A model generated the notes under the pieces. It saw only the letters and a list, made by a program, of their open reading frames with translations, was not told the origin of the DNA and searched no databases. The position numbers and the translations under genes were made by a program. Of a DNA stretch of 64,000 bases, positions 58,501 to 64,000 are shown piece after piece; position 1 is the first letter of the stretch, and every line of letters begins with the position of its first letter. Source of the stretch: Anseranas semipalmata (Eukaryota > Chordata > Aves > Anseriformes > Anseranatidae); contig VXAA01005231.1 of the NCBI GenBank assembly GCA_013399115.1, positions 438,122 to 502,121 on the forward strand, given 5' to 3'.

Positions 58501-61500
58501 AACTGGAGTTGCGCTGGAAGCAGGCATCGTAAAATATCTTGTGTCTGCTTCCTCTTTCCGTGTTATTTCTGTAACACAGCTGATGCAGTTTGTCACTTGC
58601 AGGTAAAGGAGATGTGGCCCTGCTGTCCGTGGGATGTATTCCTAGTGTAACGATGCATTACAGGCTGTGTTACATATATCTTAGCTACATTTCTTCCTCC
58701 TCTTACTTTTCCTTAAGGTTTTGACTAAAGTTTTGTTTCCACATTAAAAAAAAAAAAGCAGAATTTTGATTGAAACAAAACAAAACAAAAAATCCCTGAC
58801 ACTCAGAGCTTACTGTTCAAGCAATTCCCCAGACAAGCACACACCCATCATCGCTCCATGGAGCACGTGCATGCCTGGGACTTCCACCCTCCTGGAGGCC
58901 ATGGTACGCGAGGTCTTTGCCTGGAAAGGAGCTGCTGCCTACAGCAGAAAGCATGAAATATCACTGAACAAAGTCTTGAGAAGAAATCAGGTCCTGACAT
59001 AGTAGAAAGGGAATAAAACTAGGCAGTGGTATCATGCAGACTGTTTTTTATTTATTTAATGAAGCATTGAGCTAATAAAAAATATGTATGTTTCTCTGTC
59101 TGCTATACTTTTTAATAACCATTCTGCATTGCTTTCATTCCTCATTTTATTCAAATGAGCTCTACTCAGTTGCTGTTGTGATGTGAATTTTTTATTGCTT
59201 ACACTGCATATGTTATTGTTTCCAGGGTACAGAACTCCATAAGACAAATTTCTTCTGAAAGTGGGTTTTGGCTGGCTAAGATTTGGCAGCCACTTAGAGC
59301 TGGTTGATGTTTTCAGGAGAGGGAATTACATGAGACTGTGAAGCAGGAATTAGGGCAGGATTTGGTTTTAGGGTCAAGAATCCCCTTCAGTTTTATTATA
59401 AGATTTACTTCAGTGCCAGTTAACTGGATAATCGCATCGTCCTTCTGAGGAGAAGGAGGTGAAATTGTGAAGGTAAAATTCTTCCCAGCCCTGCAACCGT
59501 GCTGCCAGCTATAGCTGGGCGCAAAGTGCTTGCACGCTGGGAGGAACATGCTGCATGCAAGCCAATGGAGATGGCAGGCCCATGGGAGTCAAATACAATA
59601 AATCAGAAGTTATTATTAAACAAGGCTTAGAGTTAGATTCACCTCAATAGGATGGTGGCGACAGGGCTGTGCTGAGATGGAGTGTGGGTTAACTCATCAC
59701 AGAGTGTTCAGAAATCAATATTTATTATTAAAAAAGTGAAAAGAGGGTCCTTCCTTTGAGAACCGGATCCTCCAAACAGTTGAGAATTTAAAAAAAAAAA
59801 AAAAGAGGGGAATTTTCTGTATGTGATAGCCTCCGTAGGAGATAAGCATCTGTACACATTGAGAATGAACGAGACAAACAGACTTAAATTTACTTTAGTT
59901 CAGGGGTGGCAACCCTAAAATTCACTCTGAACCAAGATCATCATTAATTAACCTGCTGTAACAAGTTAATGAGGAAAGAAGCTACATGCCCCCTGGAAGT
60001 GCTGCAGTTTGACTACATTTATGTGGAAGTTTTGAAGCCCAGTAAGACCAGTGAAGCCAATAGAGATAAAGAGAAAAATGAGTCTCCCTAGCTCAGTCAG
60101 GACAATCTTTGCAATTGTCCGTGCATGGTCTTATGTTCATAGACCCAGATCAGACAAAACACTGAGGTCCCTAATTCTGATCTTAGGTTTCTAATTTATC
60201 CCTATTTCCTGGAAATTATAAGCCTAAATATTCTGTTCATTTTGACTCATGGTGCACAAAGTTGCTCAAAAAAAAATCTTTTTTTTCCCATACTGGTTAG
60301 CTTTGGGCTTTTTTTTTTTTTTTTTTTTTTGAAACTTTTTGCTTTGGATGGAAGATGTTGTTCTGAGACGTTCTCACTTAGAACCAAAATATTCCACATT
60401 CTGCCATCACAAACCAAAGCAAAGCTAAGCCTTGCAGCTCCCAACCCGCAGGAATTGCGCTACCTGCAAGGGAAGCCTGGAGAAAAGGAGATCCCAAGCT
60501 GTTCCTCTGTTACATTTCATTTTGCACTTCCTATCTTCTCATGTGGTGATTCCTGAATGGTCAAAGGGGTCACACAAAGGAAGCTAAGTACTAAAATAAG
60601 TTTCTTGTCTAACATAGCTCTGCATTAGTGATACACCTTGTGAAAACGAGTTTCATGGCTAGGCTGGGCACAGTGTAAAGGACAGTGTCTTGTTAAATAT
60701 TTTAAAAACGTATCACCTTCCCAGCTTCCCAGTGGGAAACTGTGTCTATAACTTTAATATTACTCCCTGTGCCAGAATCAACCCCTGCCAATTCTTGCCT
60801 GTAAACCTTTTTCAGAAAATCTCATGGGGTGTGAACAACATCCACAAACCATGGGCCCCCAGCCCTCACACACAGGTAACCCCGAAGTACAAAGAGGGGC
60901 TGGGGCTTCCCCATGGGGAGATGTGCTTCACTCCCTTCGATCTGTGTGTTCTTGCTGGTGACTGTGGGAACAAATAATGCGTGCCGTGCAAGGCGCTCAC
61001 CTTCTGAGATACCCTAATCAGCCGCGGCCACATGCGCTCCGCGTCCTTGCGGCTCCTGAGACCAGCCGGGCCCATCAAGTTGCTGGGTATGCCATGAAAA
61101 AGAGCAGCAATGACCTAAAGCACAGATCACCCAGGAGCAATCCACCACCTCTGCAGCGCTTCCCCTGTACTCTGTCACTTAACTCTGCCTCTGCCAGCAC
61201 TCTCCATCTGTGTCTTTATCTCTGCTCCACTTTCCTACTGAAATTCCCTTTACAAATCCGAAAGAATCAATGTTCTCAGGTACATGTATGAATACTCCTC
61301 TTCACGTGCATGGAAAAGTTCTGCTGCCACATGCATTTCTAGGCATATGGCCTGTCTGTTCAGCCCAGGATCCCATTCAAAAAGGGCTTCTTGTTTGTTT
61401 CACTCCACAAATTTCCTCATTACCTTTGGCTTTACTTTTTTCTCTTCTTGCTCTCTACTTGCTCTCTGCTGCCTCTGCTAGGACCTTTTCTTTCCTGGCC

Positions 61501-64000
61501 GTTTCTGAGTGCAGGAATAGAGAAAAAGATAGATATGTTTTCTTCATCTCAACTGCTGGCACAAGAAAAAATGTTAATGTTTCTGTTTGCCACAGGGATA
61601 TTCAATGTTGCAATTGGCAAGCTTAAATTTATTTTTATTTTTAATTGTAGGTCAATATTCCGTCTTGTCCTCATATTTAGAAGCCAGTTAGCAACCTCTG
61701 GACAGGACAATATCAAACCTATGTGAACAAAAATGCTATTAACTTTACAGCTCTGGCGTGAATGGGTAACATTTTGCAAGTAAATGACCTTCTTTAGTTA
61801 CTGAAATTCATTTCCTTTTTTGTTCTTTTCTTTCTGTTTCTCCCTCCACAGTTATTTCCTTCTGCACATTCCTCTTAATTTCCCTCGTCATAATTTTATT
61901 TTCCTAGATTAATTTTTTGAAGCTTAAAAAAAATCACAGACTTGCAAGTAATTTCCTTTGTAAAGGCCACACTTGTTCACATCTGACTGCTCCTTTAAAA
62001 AGAGACAACTTGTGTTCATTCGACACTTGCAGCAGAAAGTAACAGATAAGAACATGCATAATTGGAGCCTGGGCACACTCCCAAATGGGCTGTGCACACC
62101 CGTCCTTGGCCACAAGCTGCAGATCTCTCCCGCCTAGGACATCTGTGCTGTTTAATGGAGGGTTTTGTGATAAACTGAAGTCCCTCAAAAGACCAAGCTA
62201 TTAAGTCAAATCCACAGTTCATTTTTATTTGACCCATCTTTCTAGTCAGTCTTTACTTGTCCCAGACCAGTTCAGGGAAATCATCTGTGTCCTCTAGGGT
62301 TACCACTGCAGCTGCATAGGCCCTGTTTTCCATGCTGAGCTTTCACTAAAACTCGTCTCCTGAGCATCTTCAAGGCTTCCATAAAACTCTGTGAAAAGCT
62401 GGTCAATGGTTCAAGCTCCCACTCACAGAAAAACATTTTTAAAGTCTGGTTAGCCTGATGCAACGCCTGTAACTCTCCACAGACTCAAAGACATTAAGAA
62501 CATCAGTTTTACAAGAAAGAGGTATTCTGGGTAAATCAAGGAGCTTGTTTATCAGTCCCATTCATGAGTAATGGGGGAATGTTAACAGCAGAGGCTTCAG
62601 GGGCATTGTATGCTTGAATGCTGGTGAAAGAGTAACTTCTCACTGTTTCTGGCCTAATGAATATTTAATTCAAAATGTAACAGCACTGTGGAAGAGACTT
62701 CATAGCGTGGTACGGTGAATATTCACCTGAGATACATGTGTCATGGATTTTAGTTCCCTCCCTGAACTAGGAAGAGCCAACGTATTCGAACATTGCAAAG
62801 CCAGAACTTCAGTCCGAACCTCTTCTGCCCCAAAAGAGGACTCCGAGCGCTGGCATAGCTTTTACAATCAGAAGACTTCACGACATTTGCAAAACAAGCA
62901 AAGCAAAAATCCGCAGGCTGTTCTGTATTCCATTAGGCTTTGGTGGTTAGGAGATGAGGGGAATTGCAGAAAGAGGATATAAATAAAAAGTTATATAAAA
63001 CAATTGTTTTACAAACTCATGATTTTACTGTTATAGCTACAAACATTTTAATTAGAAATACTGGTAATTCCTGCCAGCTCCCGGCTATGTCTGCAGTCGG
63101 GCATTAGCAACAGCTGGAGCCAGGAAGTGTTTCGCAGGCCATTTTGAAATGCCCTGTGCCTTGCCAGTCATCCATGGAGCAGGACAGCGTACCTGCCTAC
63201 CTGGCCATCAGAGACTATTACTCTTGTGTGTTTCCCCAAAAGCGTCTGAAATGTCCAACTCTCACTCTGCCTCCGACCAAAGCCGAATGTCAACGCCCCC
63301 CCAAATGCTGACAAACTGTAGTGTTGCCTGCTGTACTGCTGTAGTGTTGTACTCTGTCCTATATAGCAATGCTGAATTTCATTCAGGGAGGTCCAAAAAT
63401 ATTGATAAGTGAAAACATAAAATAGACAGAGAAAGCTGTAAAAGAAACCACTGAACAAAGCAGAGCCATAAGGAATCAATCACTATTATTCATTCCATAA
63501 TTGACATCACAATAATATGCAACAATGAAGTACTGGAGCCATTAAATAAATCAGCAAAATTTGTGAGGTCCAATCTTACTGACATATTTAATTTCCTTGT
63601 AACTTTTCTATACTAATGTCAAAGACAGAAAAAAAGAAAAAAAAAAAAAAAGCTTAATAGCTTAGTAATTCTGAATACAGAACTGAGGTTAGAAGCTAGC
63701 CATTTCCTTCCAGCTTGCAGGAGAAAAAAAAAATGGGATCGACTATTCTCTGTTCTGCTTGACTGCAAACCATTAATGATTAGGTACCTGCGGATAAACG
63801 CCTGTTCCATAGGAAAGGCAAAGCTGTGGCCCTGCCCTGCAGCAGAACTCATGGAGAGTTGCTGAACCTCCTGAGAGCCCCATAGACCTCAGTGGAAGAC
63901 GAGCAAAGAGCTGCCTCTGCTGGCAAGGGTCTAAAGCATACATGAGGGATAAGTCTCCAAGAATCAAACACTTCTTACACAGGGGTTGCTACCGTTTGGT
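55591..64000. other. unique non-coding DNA
   Basis: No gene is supported in the last 8.4 kb. GC-richer stretches at 56490-56870, 57690-58060 and 58190-58350 hold scattered CpG (GGGGCGACAACG, GGATCTGCGCAGC, CATCCGGATTCCAGGCGC) and give overlapping frames up to 147 codons without domains. A/T runs occur at 57411-57424, 57586-57600, 59789-59803, 60309-60330 (T22) and 63638-63651. The block at 59885-59985, with ATTAATTAACC and GTTAATGAGG, looks like candidate conserved non-coding DNA. The ten-base word TGTAGTGTTG repeats at about 63318 and 63341. Confidence 0.55.
60309..60330. repeat. T22 homopolymer
   Basis: Twenty-two consecutive T, the longest mononucleotide run in the window. Read on the minus strand it is an A run, but no processed transcript is recognisable upstream of it. 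Confidence 0.92.

Noticed and set aside
60309..60330. T22 run as a possible reversed poly-A tail of a processed pseudogene
   Set aside because: No transcript-like sequence or polyadenylation signal is recognisable on the minus strand next to it.
1..64000. CRISPR arrays, phage or bacterial operons, ribosomal RNA, tRNA
   Set aside because: Nothing resembling regularly spaced repeats, ribosome-binding-site-led operons or conserved RNA cores was seen. The CR1 content shows a vertebrate, avian-type genome.

Overview
This window looks like an intergenic or intronic stretch of a bird genome, probably from a macrochromosome-like, AT-leaning, gene-poor region. The diagnosis rests on its interspersed repeats. 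Nearly every one I can recognise is a CR1 LINE: 5'-truncated, with 3' ends that carry the avian/reptilian octamer tail (ATTCTATG-like, seen as CATAGAAT-like when reversed). They are spaced several kb apart, and I see no Alu/L1/B1-type mammalian elements. Simple repeats, such as a TTTTG array of about 12 units and short CA, TA, AAAT, AAAC and AAAG runs, fit the same picture. I cannot name the species.

No protein-coding gene is supported. The open frames are short and mutually overlapping, none shows a recognisable domain, and the longest have simple explanations: a stop-free TTTTG array on the minus strand at 19.5-20.2 kb, and a GC-rich patch at 27.5-28.2 kb. Three places look like possible spliced exons: 5142-5277, 16062-16146, and 16596-16625 with three consecutive CAG|GTAA donors. 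They are reported as weak candidates. I found no tRNA, rRNA or known small RNA by eye, no CRISPR array and no bacterial-style operon.

Layout. 0-5 kb: unique sequence with a CR1 3' end on the plus strand (about 745-1200) and a GC-rich patch near 2.6 kb. 5-11.5 kb: a candidate exon, then unique AT-rich DNA. 11.5-12.2 kb: an old, internally deleted minus-strand CR1 with decayed reverse-transcriptase motifs. 12-20 kb: unique DNA, a cluster of splice-like sites at 16 kb, and a two-copy tandem duplication with a 186-bp period at 17.4-17.75 kb. 20-23.8 kb: the TTTTG array, TA/CA/TG tracts with a perfect hairpin, and a G-quadruplex motif. 23.8-25.2 kb: two minus-strand CR1 3' ends of different subfamilies, about 0.9 kb apart. 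27.5-27.9 kb: a small CpG-rich patch. 31.0-31.2 kb: an ancient CR1 tail. 33-37 kb: two mini tandem duplications and two CTCF-like motifs. 42-43 kb: TTTTG and AAAC arrays. 44.2-46.4 kb: two old plus-strand CR1 tails resembling the reptile-wide type. 48.5 kb: a CR1 stub of under 60 bp. 55.5 kb: a possible further CR1 relic. The rest is unique non-coding DNA with frequent A/T homopolymers.

The recognisable elements do not form a pathway or system. What can be read is a record of CR1 insertions of several ages in slowly decaying, gene-poor sequence, with a few candidate regulatory or transcribed spots.
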